Below, piece after piece: positions 15,707-23,534 of a stretch of 37,947 nt of DNA. The notes beneath the pieces are model-generated. The model did not search any database. It was given only the letters and a program-made list of their open reading frames with translations, and was not told where the DNA came from. Both the position numbers and the translations under genes were made by a program. The DNA comes from an uncultured cyanobacterium (GTDB lineage Bacteria > Cyanobacteriota > Cyanobacteriia > PCC-6307 > Cyanobiaceae). Within the stretch, counting starts at the first letter, position 1; each line of letters opens with the position of its first letter. Location: NCBI GenBank assembly GCA_903823115.1, contig CAIJRN010000081.1, forward strand, positions 1 through 37,947, given 5' to 3'.

Positions 15707-16496
15707 GCGGCTCCAGCCGGAGCCGCAGGTGATCGCTGGCCACCGGAATCGCCAGCAGGCCGGCCGCTGGCGATGGGTAACTGGCTTGCCATTGCTCACC
15801 GTCGATGCCGCCATCGGCGCGGCGCTGCCAGCGGCCCAGGGTTTCCACCTGGCTGACACGGGGCTCCAGGCCGGCGCGGTGCAGCACCTGCAGGCTGAGT
15901 TCGTCGCTGAGGAAGCTCTCCGGGGCTGCTGGGCCGCTGCTGGGTCGTTCAGCGGCGCGGGCCAGCACGGTCGACTCCAGCAGGCGATCGCCGCTGAGGC
16001 GGCTCAACTGGCGGTTCGGGTTGGCCGGATCGTCCTGCACTGCCAGCAACGCATCCCCCAGCAGCGCCTGGCCGATGGATCGGGCATTGAAGGCCCGATC
16101 CGCCACGGCGCCGCCGCGTCCATCGGCGTGGAAGCGCACCGTCCAGCTCAGCTCCCCTGCCCCCGAATCCTCGGCGCCGATCCGGCCGTCCGGCTGCACC
16201 GCGCTGCGCACCTGCCAGTCGCCGGCGAACCAGTCGGGCCAGGCCAGATCCCGTTGCCGCGCCCGGGGCAGGGGCGCCGGCAGGCGCCAGTCGGGCCATT
16301 GGGCCCGTCGCTTTTCAAGTGTGCCACTGGCCGCCAGGAGCTCCCGTTGATCCGGAGGCCGGCTGGCGGCGATCTGCCGCAGGCCCGGCGCCGACAGAGC
16401 CTCGGCCCGGGCCAACCGCGGGCCGGGCGCGGGCAGCAGCAGCACCAGGGCGGCGATCAGGAGCGCCAGGATGGCGCCCTGCCGGTGTTGCCTCAT
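15663..16496 (-). CDS. Secreted DUF6816-like protein
   Basis: This 277-residue protein has an N-terminal signal peptide (MRQHRQGAILALLIAALVLL, cleavage probably near residue 31 at ARA). The mature part has tryptophan-rich segments (RRAQWPDWRLPAP, LAWPDWFAGDWQV) and a lipocalin/beta-barrel-like alternation (GELSWTVRFHADGRGGAVADRAFN). It fits the DUF6816 family found in cyanobacteria and chloroplasts, function unknown; likely lumenal or periplasmic. Its ATG shares two bases with the start codon of the divergent CRR7 gene (CATG at 16494-16497). The 3' end overlaps the GST gene by 44 bases. Confidence 0.75.
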   Translation of the reverse strand: MRQHRQGAILALLIAALVLLLPAPGPRLARAEALSAPGLRQIAASRPPDQRELLAASGTLEKRRAQWPDWRLPAPLPRARQRDLAWPDWFAGDWQVRSAVQPDGRIGAEDSGAGELSWTVRFHADGRGGAVADRAFNARSIGQALLGDALLAVQDDPANPNRQLSRLSGDRLLESTVLARAAERPSSGPAAPESFLSDELSLQVLHRAGLEPRVSQVETLGRWQRRADGGIDGEQWQASYPSPAAGLLAIPVASDHLRLRLEPLRPDPLPPGSDRAS

Positions 16497-16758
16497 GTCC
16501 GATCCCCTGTTGCGGGAACTCGATCATTACGTGGTGCTGGAGCCGGCCGCGACCGAACGGATCCTCACTGCCGCCGAGACCCGCCTGTGGCTGATCGAGC
16601 AGCTGGGCCGCCTGGAGCACCCCCCTGCCGATCTGGCCGGTCTTGGGGACGTGGCGGTTCAGGCAGAGCGCCTGCTCGACACCGCCTGTGAGCTGGAGCT
16701 GGAGCCGGGGCGCACGATCCAGTGGTTCGCGGTGCGGCTGGAGCCGCCCGGGGGCTGA
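16495..16758 (+). CDS. Chlororespiratory reduction 7 (CRR7)-like protein
   Basis: This 87-residue acidic protein matches the pattern of the CRR7 family: LDHYVVLEPAATERILTAAETRLWL, AERLLDTACELELEPGRTIQWFAVRLE. In plants CRR7 is needed for assembly of the chloroplast NDH complex; the cyanobacterial role is less clear. The ATG at 16495 is used. It shares its A and T with the start codon of the divergent gene. An ATG eight codons upstream lies inside that gene's signal-peptide region and adds an unlikely MAPCRCCL leader. No Shine-Dalgarno sequence is visible. With ndhO also in the window, two NDH-1-related genes lie about 13 kb apart. Confidence 0.8.
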   Translation: MSDPLLRELDHYVVLEPAATERILTAAETRLWLIEQLGRLEHPPADLAGLGDVAVQAERLLDTACELELEPGRTIQWFAVRLEPPGG

Positions 16759-16937
16759 AGGGCGGCGGGACGGAAGGCCTGTAGGTCAGAGGGCGCAGGC
16801 TCTCCGCTGGGGTCCTGCCTGTCCCAGGGGCTGCCGCGTTCCTGATCACCCAGGTCATTCCGCATGGGCAGCTGTGTCGCTCCACTCACAGGGCACCGCC
16901 CGGCAGAAGACTTCTTCTGGTTCGCTTGGGCTCGGGA

Positions 16938-16967
16938 CTGACGGAACGAGCTGGCTCTTCAAGTCAG
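16938..16967 (-). terminator. Hairpin just downstream of aroK
   Basis: CTGAC (16938-16942) pairs with GTCAG (16963-16967) around an inner GAGC (16948-16951) / GCTC (16954-16957) stem, with GAA / TTC pairs between. It begins a few bases after the aroK stop but has no T-tract on the minus strand, so it may be an mRNA 3'-end stabiliser instead. The rest of the 213-base spacer 16759-16971 shows nothing recognisable. Confidence 0.35.
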
Positions 16968-16971
16968 CGTT

Positions 16972-17607
16972 TCAGTTGAGGCTTGGCGCGGGCTGGCCGT
17001 CGCTGTCCAGCAGCTGGGCCGGCGCTTCGGGGGCCTGGTGGCGCTCCCGCAGGATCGCAGGCAGGGCCTCCAGTACTCGCTGGGCGATACGGTCGGGGGA
17101 TTCCCCCGCCTCCTGCAGCACCGCCAGGTCGGCCTGGCCGTAGAGGGGGCGGCGTTCCACCAGCAGGGTGCCAAGGCGCTCGGCCGGATCGGCCTGGGAG
17201 AGCAGGGGGCGGGCGGTGCTGTCGGTGCTCAGGCGCGCCAGCAGCAGCTCCTGCGGTGCATCCAGCCAGATCACCACTCCCTGCTGCAGATGGCCCCAAT
17301 TGCGGGGCCGGGTGACCACGCCGCCGCCGGTGGCCACCACCAGCGAATGCCAGTGGGCGATCGAATCGAGCACGGCGGTTTCCAGCTCGCGGAAGCCGGT
17401 TTCGCCATCGCTGGTGAAGATCTCGGGGATGGAGCGGCCGGCCGTCTGTTCGATGACGCTGTCGGCGTCGATGAAGCGATAGCCCAGGGCTTCGGCCAGG
17501 GGGTGGCCGACGGCGCTCTTGCCGGCCCCCATCATGCCGACCAGATAAAGATTGAGACCCTGCAGTCGCTGGGCCAGATCGCCCGCCGGTGGTGGGGCTG
17601 CAGTCAT
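16972..17607 (-). CDS. aroK: Shikimate kinase
   Basis: This 211-residue enzyme phosphorylates shikimate at the 3-OH in the pathway to chorismate. Visible motifs are Walker A GMMGAGKS (residues 24-31), shikimate-binding FIDADSVIE with the essential Asp, FRELE in the GETGFRELE segment, the GGGVV loop (ATGGGVVTRP), and lid residues STARPLL. Start is the ATG at 17607 (MTAAPPPAG); the frame continues upstream but has no shikimate-kinase similarity. A Gln/Pro/Ala-rich tail extends the C-terminus. It diverges from the PTPS tandem gene with a 62-base gap. Confidence 0.93.
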   Translation of the reverse strand: MTAAPPPAGDLAQRLQGLNLYLVGMMGAGKSAVGHPLAEALGYRFIDADSVIEQTAGRSIPEIFTSDGETGFRELETAVLDSIAHWHSLVVATGGGVVTRPRNWGHLQQGVVIWLDAPQELLLARLSTDSTARPLLSQADPAERLGTLLVERRPLYGQADLAVLQEAGESPDRIAQRVLEALPAILRERHQAPEAPAQLLDSDGQPAPSLN

Positions 17608-17669
17608 GGCAGCGATCGTCGGCAATTCAGGCCCCGTTTCTAGGATGGAGGGCCCTGGACCCGCGGGCC

Positions 17670-18680
17670 ATGACCCCAGCAGGCTTGACGGCGCCGCCCC
17701 AGGCTCCAGCCGCAACGATTCCACCACCCACTCCGGCCACGCCCGCTGCTGCAGCCGCGCCGCCCATGGCCCCCCATGGCCGGGGCCGCAGATGCCTGAT
17801 CACCCGCAAGGCCGTGTTCAGCGCCAGCCATCTCTACCGGTTGCCCGAGCTCACTGACGCCGAGAACCAGGCCCGCTTCGGCCCCTGCAGCATCGCCCCA
17901 GGCCACGGCCACAACTACGAATTGATCGTCGCCATGGGGGGCGCCCTCGATGCCGACGGCATGGTGCTCAACCTCTCGGAGGTGAAGCATTCGATCCGCC
18001 GTGAGGTCACCGAGCCTCTGGATTTCCGCTTCCTCAACGCGGTCTGGCCCGAGTTCGACCTCAGCCGCCCCGAGGGCCGCCTGCCCACCACCGAAGCCCT
18101 GGCCCTGGCGATTCGGGATCGGCTCGCTCCCCACCTGCCCGTGATGGGCATCCGCCTCTACGAACACCCCAAGCTCTGGGCCGACGTGCTCAGCGATTCC
18201 CACCTCGATCCCATGGACGCCTTCCTCACGATCCGCACCCACTTCGCCGCCGCCCACCGGCTGGCCAGGCCCGAACTGAGCCAGGCGGACAACGAGGCCA
18301 TCTACGGCAAGTGCGCCAGGCCCCACGGCCATGGCCACAACTATCTGCTGGATGTCACCGTGCGGGGCCCGATCGACGAGCGAACCGGCATGGTCTGCGA
18401 TCTGGCGGTGCTGCAGAGCCTGGTGGAGGAGCTGGTGGTGGAGCCTTTTGATCACACCTTTCTGAATAAGGACGTGGACCATTTCTCCCGCTGCGTGCCC
18501 ACCGCCGAGAACATCGCCCTGCACATCGCCGATCTGCTGGCGGCGCCGATCGCCACCACGGGCGCCCGGCTGCACAAGGTGCGCCTGCAGGAGAGCCCCA
18601 ACAACGCCGCCGAGGTGTTCGCCGAGACGGCCCAGCTGGAGATGGTCCCGGCGGCCCTGGAGGCCCTCGCCGGCGCTTGA
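17670..18680 (+). CDS. Tandem-domain 6-pyruvoyl-tetrahydropterin / 6-carboxytetrahydropterin synthase family protein
   Basis: This 336-residue protein carries two PTPS/QueD domains. Domain 1 (about 45-175): zinc ligands His54 (SASH), His79 and His81 (GHGHNY), Cys73, Glu165, and D118-F119 where the family has Asp-His. Domain 2 (about 185-320): His196 (AAAH), His221/His223 (GHGHNY), Cys215, Asp261-His262 and Glu308. So the second half keeps the full Cys-Asp-His set and the first lacks the catalytic His. Residues 1-40 are a Pro/Ala-rich leader; an ATG at 17766 (MAPHGRG) would remove most of it and give about 304 residues. The product could be a queuosine-pathway QueD or pterin-synthesis enzyme. 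The RibD-C gene follows with a TTGA stop/start overlap. Confidence 0.87.
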   Translation: MTPAGLTAPPQAPAATIPPPTPATPAAAAAPPMAPHGRGRRCLITRKAVFSASHLYRLPELTDAENQARFGPCSIAPGHGHNYELIVAMGGALDADGMVLNLSEVKHSIRREVTEPLDFRFLNAVWPEFDLSRPEGRLPTTEALALAIRDRLAPHLPVMGIRLYEHPKLWADVLSDSHLDPMDAFLTIRTHFAAAHRLARPELSQADNEAIYGKCARPHGHGHNYLLDVTVRGPIDERTGMVCDLAVLQSLVEELVVEPFDHTFLNKDVDHFSRCVPTAENIALHIADLLAAPIATTGARLHKVRLQESPNNAAEVFAETAQLEMVPAALEALAGA

Positions 18681-19384
18681 GCCGGCCCGAGCTGCGCCTG
18701 GTGCTGGCCGTCAGCCTGGACGGTCGGTTGGCAGCGGCCGAAGGCGGCGCGGCCCAGATCGGCGGCCGCGGCGATCGCCGTGTGCTGGAGGAGGCCCTGG
18801 CCTGGGCTGATGCGGTCCTGGTCGGGGCTGAGACCCTGCGGCGCCATGGCTGCAGCTGCCTGATCCACCGGCCCGAGCTGCTGGCGCAGCGCCGCGCTGC
18901 CGGCCTTTCCCCCCAGCCGCTGGCGATCGTGGTCAGCCGCAGTGGGACGTTCTCGCCGGATCTGCCCTTTTTTGATCAGCCGCTGCAGCGGGGCCTGCTG
19001 CTGCTCGATCCGCCCGGGTTTCCCCGCCTGGAGCCGCCGAGGGAACCGGGCCAGCAGCGCGATCCCTCCCAGGGGCTGTCCAAGGCCCCCGGCTTTGCCA
19101 GCCAGTGGTCCTGTGCGGGCTGGAGCGATGCCCTGGCGGAGCTGAAGACGGCCGGCGTGGCGCGGCTGGCGGTGCTCGGCGGCGCCAGCCTGGCGGCCAG
19201 CCTGCTGGCCGAAAATCTGTTGGATGAATTACAGCTGACCCTCTGCCCCAGGGTGCTGGGTGGCTCCCACAGCTGGCTTGGCGCCGCCGCCCAGGTGGAC
19301 TTTGCCGCCCAGGGCGGCTGGCGCCTGATCGAGCAGCGAGCCCTGGAGGGGGAGGAGCTGTTGCTGCGCTACCGCCGGGCCTAG
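18677..19384 (+). CDS. RibD C-terminal-domain (dihydrofolate-reductase-like) reductase
   Basis: This 235-residue protein has the RibD_C/DHFR-like fold: LRLVLAVSLDGRLAAAEGG at the start, WADAVLVGAETLRRHGCS, LAIVVSRSGTF, RLAVLGGASLAASLLAENLLDELQLTLCPRVLGG. The N-terminal deaminase domain of bifunctional RibD is absent. Stand-alone RibD-C proteins may reduce pyrimidine or pterin intermediates; association with the PTPS gene by a TTG start overlapping its TGA (TTGA) suggests a linked pterin or deazapurine step (inference). Start TTG at 18677. Residues about 115-150 are a Pro/Arg/Gln-rich insertion. The stop shares the palindrome CTAG with the convergent gene. Confidence 0.83.
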   Translation: MSRPELRLVLAVSLDGRLAAAEGGAAQIGGRGDRRVLEEALAWADAVLVGAETLRRHGCSCLIHRPELLAQRRAAGLSPQPLAIVVSRSGTFSPDLPFFDQPLQRGLLLLDPPGFPRLEPPREPGQQRDPSQGLSKAPGFASQWSCAGWSDALAELKTAGVARLAVLGGASLAASLLAENLLDELQLTLCPRVLGGSHSWLGAAAQVDFAAQGGWRLIEQRALEGEELLLRYRRA

Positions 19385-19827
19385 GGCTTGCCTCCCTGCA
19401 GCAGATTGCGATTGCCGAAGCGTCGTGCCAGATCCTGCAGGGGAACCTCCCGCAGGCTGTCAGCCGGCAGGCCGAACAGGCGGGCCAGGCAGCGTTTCAC
19501 CACCACTTCACTGTCATCGCCGAAGCGGCCCGCCAGCATTTCGCTGAGCACACCCAGGCCGCGGCCGCTGTTGTCGGTCTCCTCGATCAGGCATTTGCTG
19601 GTGGGGACGGCCAGCTTGCGGCAGGGATCCTGCAGATGGCTGGCCAGTTCCTGGTCATCGCCGGCGGCGGCCGTGACACAGGCGCTGGCCAGGCGATGCT
19701 CCAGCTGGGGGCGCATCAGCATCAGCACCGGGCCGAGAACGCTGGCGCCCGCCGGCTGTGGCTGGGCCAGGGCCCCGACCCCCAGGACGGTGAGCAGCAA
19801 CGCTGCGATCGGTGGCGGGTGGCCCAT
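19381..19827 (-). CDS. Small secreted protein with four cysteines, unknown function
   Basis: This 148-residue protein starts at the ATG at 19827 and has a signal peptide (PPPIAALLLTVLGVGALAQ, likely cleaved near residue 28, AGA). The mature region has four Cys (50, 69, 79, 113), suggesting two disulfides in the periplasm or lumen, and ends DLARRFGNRNLLQGGKP. I know no named family. The stop codon overlaps that of the RibD-C gene on the opposite strand (CTAG at 19381-19384). The frame is open upstream, but a start at 19827 best fits a signal peptide. It diverges from the COG3146 gene by 74 bases. Confidence 0.7.
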   Translation of the reverse strand: MGHPPPIAALLLTVLGVGALAQPQPAGASVLGPVLMLMRPQLEHRLASACVTAAAGDDQELASHLQDPCRKLAVPTSKCLIEETDNSGRGLGVLSEMLAGRFGDDSEVVVKRCLARLFGLPADSLREVPLQDLARRFGNRNLLQGGKP

Positions 19828-19901
19828 GGGCTGGGGGCTCGGTCGCAGAGAAGACCTCGTTAGTTTTGCGTCTTCTGCAACCCGCTGCGGCAATCCTGCC
19901 C

Positions 19902-21134
19902 ATGGCCGAGCTCCAGGCGCGCTGGCACCAGGCCATGGCCGAGTTGCCCGAAGACCAGTGGCAGCAGCTGCTGTCGCTCCCCGGGGGCGGCCAGGGCAGT
20001 GCCCCCTTGCCCTTCTACGACTGGCACTGGCTGCATCTGCTGGAGACCAGCGGCAGCATCGTGCCCCGCCAGGGCTGGCAGCCCTGCCATCTGGGCCTGT
20101 GGCGCGGTGAGCGGCTGGTGGCGGTGGCGCCGCTGTATCTCAAGGGCCACAGCTATGGCGAATTCGTCTTCGACCAGTCCTTCGCCCAGCTCGCTGGCCA
20201 GCTGGGTCTGCGCTACTACCCGAAGCTGGTGGGCATGAGCCCGCTCAGCCCGATTCAGGGCTACCGCTTTCTGATTGCAGCAGGCGAGGACGCCGCAGAG
20301 CTGACCGCCGTGATGCTGGATCTGATCGACGACTTCTGCCGCCGCAATGGCATCCTCAGCTGCAACTTTCTCTACGTCGATCCCAGCTGGCAGCCGCTGG
20401 CGGAGGCGGCCGGTTGTGCCCTCTGGCTGAATCAGCAGAGCCAGTGGACCAATCCCGGCCATGGCGATTTCGAGGCCTATCTGGCCAGCTTCAATGCCAA
20501 TCAACGGCGCAACATCCGCCGTGAGCGCCGCTCCGTGCAGGAGGCTGGTCTGACCGTGACCCCCCTGGCCGGTGAGGAGATTCCCCCTGCCCTGATGCGG
20601 CGCATGCATGATTTTTATGAGCAGCACTGCAGCCGCTGGGGGGCCTGGGGCAGCAAATATCTCAGTCAGGAATTCTTTGAGGCGGCCGCCAGAGAGCTGC
20701 GCCAGCATCTGGTGCTGTTCAGTGCCCACCGGGGCGATCCACTGGAGCCGTTGGCCATGTCCCTGTGTGTGCGCGGCGGCGATTCCCTCTGGGGCCGCTA
20801 CTGGGGCAGCGACCTGGAGCTCGACAACCTGCATTTCGAGGTCTGTTATTACGCCCCGATTGAATGGGCGATCGCTCAGGGAATCCGCCAGTTTGATCCC
20901 GGTGCCGGCGGTCGCCACAAGCGCCGCCGGGGCTTCATCGCCGAACCGAGGGCCAGCCTGCATCGCTGGAATCAGCCCCAGTTCGATGCCATCCTGCGCC
21001 AGTGGCTACCCGGGGCGAACCAGCAGCTGCTGGCGGAGATCGCCGCGGATAACGCTGAACTGCCGTTCAGTGCTGCCTACGATCCACCCCATGCCCCTTC
21101 CCGATCCCATGAGTCTTCGGCAGAGCCTGGATGA
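19902..21134 (+). CDS. COG3146 / DUF482 GNAT-fold acyltransferase-like protein
   Basis: This 410-residue cytoplasmic protein belongs to the family sometimes called peptidogalycan biosynthesis/recognition protein, related to FemAB-like GNAT enzymes. Supporting motifs are PFYDWHWLHLLETSGSI, GEFVFDQSFAQLA, YYPKLVGMSPLSPIQGYRFL, FNANQRRNIRRERR, WGRYWGSDLELDNLHFEVCYYAPIEWAI and the C-terminal DPGAGGRHKRRRGF. The substrate is not known. Start is the ATG at 19902 (MAELQARWHQ); upstream sequence in frame is not family-like. The following DUF4346 gene starts inside its 3' end. Confidence 0.87.
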   Translation: MAELQARWHQAMAELPEDQWQQLLSLPGGGQGSAPLPFYDWHWLHLLETSGSIVPRQGWQPCHLGLWRGERLVAVAPLYLKGHSYGEFVFDQSFAQLAGQLGLRYYPKLVGMSPLSPIQGYRFLIAAGEDAAELTAVMLDLIDDFCRRNGILSCNFLYVDPSWQPLAEAAGCALWLNQQSQWTNPGHGDFEAYLASFNANQRRNIRRERRSVQEAGLTVTPLAGEEIPPALMRRMHDFYEQHCSRWGAWGSKYLSQEFFEAAARELRQHLVLFSAHRGDPLEPLAMSLCVRGGDSLWGRYWGSDLELDNLHFEVCYYAPIEWAIAQGIRQFDPGAGGRHKRRRGFIAEPRASLHRWNQPQFDAILRQWLPGANQQLLAEIAADNAELPFSAAYDPPHAPSRSHESSAEPG

Positions 21135-21480
21135 GGAGTTGTCGCTGCGCTTCATCGCCCTCGACCCCGCCGGTTACTTCCTGATCAAGCTCGATCGGCA
21201 GGCCGGTGAGCTGGTGGCCGAGCACTACGGCAACGGCATCGACGAGCGAGGCCTGGCCACCGATCCAGACACCGGCGAGGTGCTCAGCTGCCGCGGAGCC
21301 GGGCCGCGTACCCCGATCGCGATCTACCGGGGGCGCAGCGCTAAACAACTAGGCATTGCCCTCACGGAGGGGGAGGGGCCCGGTCCGATCAGCTGCCTTG
21401 ACCATGCCCTTTACCTGGGCCGGGAGTTGCAGAAGGCGGAGCTATGCCTGCTGGAGGGCGTCGATTACATCCAGGATTGA
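21091..21480 (+). CDS. DUF4346 family protein
   Basis: This 129-residue protein reads LRFIALDPAGYFLIKLDRQAGELVAEHY, then a region with TDPDTGEVLSCRGAG, and the C-terminal SCLDHALYLGRELQKAELCLLEGVDYIQD. This matches the cyanobacterial DUF4346 family, sometimes found as a tail domain of dihydropteroate-synthase-like proteins; function unknown. The ATG at 21091 overlaps the upstream gene by 44 bases; an internal ATG at 21109 (MSLRQSLDEEL) is equally plausible. The close overlap implies co-transcription with the COG3146 gene. Confidence 0.82.
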   Translation: MPLPDPMSLRQSLDEELSLRFIALDPAGYFLIKLDRQAGELVAEHYGNGIDERGLATDPDTGEVLSCRGAGPRTPIAIYRGRSAKQLGIALTEGEGPGPISCLDHALYLGRELQKAELCLLEGVDYIQD

Positions 21481-21571
21481 GTCATTCAGGCCCGAACCGC
21501 TCCAGGTTCCATCAACGCCGGATCAGCTCACCTTGATCCGGCGACTTGAGCCCGACCACAGCCGCTTCGCT

Positions 21572-23182
21572 TCAGGCGGGTTGCAGTTCGCGGCTCTGCT
21601 CCACCGGAGCGGTCGGCGGATCGGGGGGCAGGGAGGCCAGTTGCTCCTCAATCTCGCGGGTGACGATGCCGCGATATTCCTGGAAGTGTTCGTTGTGGGC
21701 GAGGGTGACGACGAACTGCTCGAAGTTGTTGGGGTTGAGCCGGGCAATCTTCAGCAGCGAGCGCCAGAAGCGCCAGCGGGTGTTGCGCAGCACGCCCTGA
21801 CGCCAGATCACGATGGACAGGGCTCGGATGTCGGTCCAGGTGGGCAGGGTGGCTTTGCCCAGAGCAGCAGCCTTGACGTACTTCTGCCAACGGGGCTGGC
21901 CCATCTTGGTGTAGTAATGGGTGACCCGATCGATATAAGCGTTGGGTTCGTAGAGGCGGCAGAAGGCATCAACGTATTCGTTGGCAATATCGCGGATCGG
22001 GCGGCTGGGAACGAAGTTGAGCAGGTTGGTCTGGTTGACGCCCTTGGCGTCGGCTTGCTCCTGGATCAGCCGGCCTTCCTTCTCAAGTCGGTGCCACAGG
22101 CCGGTGTTGGGCAGGGCCTGGAGCATGCCCATCATCGCGGCGGGGATGCCGGTGCGGCTCACGAAGGTGACGATGCGATCGCCTGCGCCGGTCTTCTCGC
22201 CGTCAAAGCCGATGATGAAACCGGCCATCACCCGGATGCCGTAGGAGGTGATGCGATCGACCGATTCCTCCAGGGAACTGCGGGTGTTCTGATGTTTGCC
22301 GGCGATCGAGAGGCTGGCCTCATCGGGCGTTTCGATTCCGAGGAAGACGCTGTCGAAGCGGCATTCGGCCATCATCTCCATCATCTCGTCATCGGCGGCT
22401 AGATCCACGGAGGCTTCGGTGGCGAAGCTGAAGGGATAGTTGCGCTCGATCTGCCATTCCTTGAGGGCGGGCAGCAGCAACTTGGCGTTGCGTTTGTTGC
22501 CGATGAAGTTGTCATCCACCAGGAAGATGGAGCGGCGCCAGCCCAGGTCGTAGAGAGATTGAAGTTCGGCGATCAGCTGCTGAGGATTTTTGGTGCGAGG
22601 TTTGCGCCCATAGAGCACGATGATGTCGCAGAACTCGCACTGGAATGGGCAGCCCCGGGAGAACTGCACCGACATTGAGTCATAGGCATCGAGGTCAAGC
22701 AGGTCGAAGCGCGGAATCGGCGTGCCGGTGACATCCGGTTTCACCCCGTTGGAGCTGAAACGCCCGGAGCGTTCCCCCTTCTGGATCGCTTCGATGAACA
22801 TCGGCAGGGTGATTTCACCCTCGTCGAGCACTTTGAAGTCGGCGAGTTGTAATTCCGGTGCATCCGGCGTGGAGCTGGCGAAGGGGCCACCCACGGCCAC
22901 CGGCAGGCCTCGCTGCTTGGCCTTGCCGATCTGCGCGGCCATGTCGGCTTTCTGCACAATCATCCCGGAGATCACCACCAGCTCCGCCCAGGCCCATTCG
23001 GCCTCGCTCACCTCGCGCACGTTGCGATCAACGAGCTTCATCTCCCAGTCCTGGGGCAGCAGGGCCGCCACGGTGACCATGCCGAGCGGCGGCAGCAACA
23101 CCTTGCGGTTCACCAGCTCGAGAATTTTCTCGTAGCTCCAGAAGGTTTTGGGAAACTCCGGATAGATGAAGAGGGTGCGCAT
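21572..23182 (-). CDS. B12-binding-domain radical SAM protein with C-terminal DUF4070
   Basis: This 536-residue enzyme has an N-terminal cobalamin-binding-type domain (RTLFIYPEFPKTFWSYEKIL to about 135), a radical SAM core with CX3CX2C at Cys178, Cys182, Cys185 (RGCPFQCEFCD), and a C-terminal DUF4070-like region (about 330-470). The canonical B12-binding DxHxxG is not visible in the N-terminal domain, so cobalamin binding is not certain. Relatives include hopanoid C-2 methylase HpnP, but many cyanobacteria carry a widespread paralogue of unknown product and this may be it. No hopanoid genes are in the window. The leader has a direct repeat GGAGTGCTGA (23185-23194 and 23197-23206), and no Shine-Dalgarno is visible before the ATG at 23182. 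Confidence 0.85.
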   Translation of the reverse strand: MRTLFIYPEFPKTFWSYEKILELVNRKVLLPPLGMVTVAALLPQDWEMKLVDRNVREVSEAEWAWAELVVISGMIVQKADMAAQIGKAKQRGLPVAVGGPFASSTPDAPELQLADFKVLDEGEITLPMFIEAIQKGERSGRFSSNGVKPDVTGTPIPRFDLLDLDAYDSMSVQFSRGCPFQCEFCDIIVLYGRKPRTKNPQQLIAELQSLYDLGWRRSIFLVDDNFIGNKRNAKLLLPALKEWQIERNYPFSFATEASVDLAADDEMMEMMAECRFDSVFLGIETPDEASLSIAGKHQNTRSSLEESVDRITSYGIRVMAGFIIGFDGEKTGAGDRIVTFVSRTGIPAAMMGMLQALPNTGLWHRLEKEGRLIQEQADAKGVNQTNLLNFVPSRPIRDIANEYVDAFCRLYEPNAYIDRVTHYYTKMGQPRWQKYVKAAALGKATLPTWTDIRALSIVIWRQGVLRNTRWRFWRSLLKIARLNPNNFEQFVVTLAHNEHFQEYRGIVTREIEEQLASLPPDPPTAPVEQSRELQPA

Positions 23183-23184
23183 GC

Positions 23185-23206
23185 GGAGTGCTGAGGGGAG
23201 TGCTGA
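23185..23206. repeat. Ten-base direct repeat next to the radical SAM start codon
   Basis: GGAGTGCTGA at 23185-23194 and 23197-23206, period 12, immediately upstream of the start codon on the opposite strand. It occupies the expected ribosome-binding region. Confidence 0.7.
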
Positions 23207-23441
23207 ATGGAGAGGAGGGATGGGCCCTCATCGCCTGCATGGCGGTTCGGGGATGCTGAGTAAGGAGCTGCTGAAATCGGAGCCCGGAGATGCCGCCGCT
23301 TGATGAGTCACGCAACCTTAAATGGTTCCTGGCGTAGCCGTCGCTCCGGTTTACGGTGATGCGCCAGTCCATGTGCAGCTTTTGCAAGCGCCGTGGCCTG
23401 TCCTCTGCTGTAATGGCACCACCTTCTTTGCGGTTGCGGCC

Positions 23442-23534
23442 ATGGGTGTGGCGATCTATCTGGCACTGGTGGGCGGTGGTCTCAGCGCTGCGTTCCTCTC
23501 GGCTGTGATCCTCAAGGGCGTCAAGCTGATCTGA
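23442..23534 (+). CDS. petL: Cytochrome b6f complex subunit 6
   Basis: This 30-residue single-helix protein starts at the ATG at 23442 and reads MGVAIYLALVGGGLSAAFLS, ending ILKGVKLI. One transmembrane helix and the (R/K)xxKLI-type C-terminus fit PetL of cyanobacteria and plastids, which stabilises the b6f dimer in the thylakoid. The frame is open for another 40 codons upstream, but that extension is not family-like. The last 14 bases overlap the convergent MFS gene. A candidate -10 TGTAAT lies at 23409-23414 without a good -35. The call rests on length, hydrophobicity and the C-terminus, since so short a protein gives limited similarity. Confidence 0.7.
   Translation: MGVAIYLALVGGGLSAAFLSAVILKGVKLI

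Noticed and set aside
16759-16971. Possible small RNA or tRNA between CRR7 and aroK
   Set aside because: No T-loop consensus, no cloverleaf and no promoter; only a hairpin next to aroK.
17640-18575. Open frame antisense to the PTPS gene
   Set aside because: No start signal or domain; sense frame has both metal sites.
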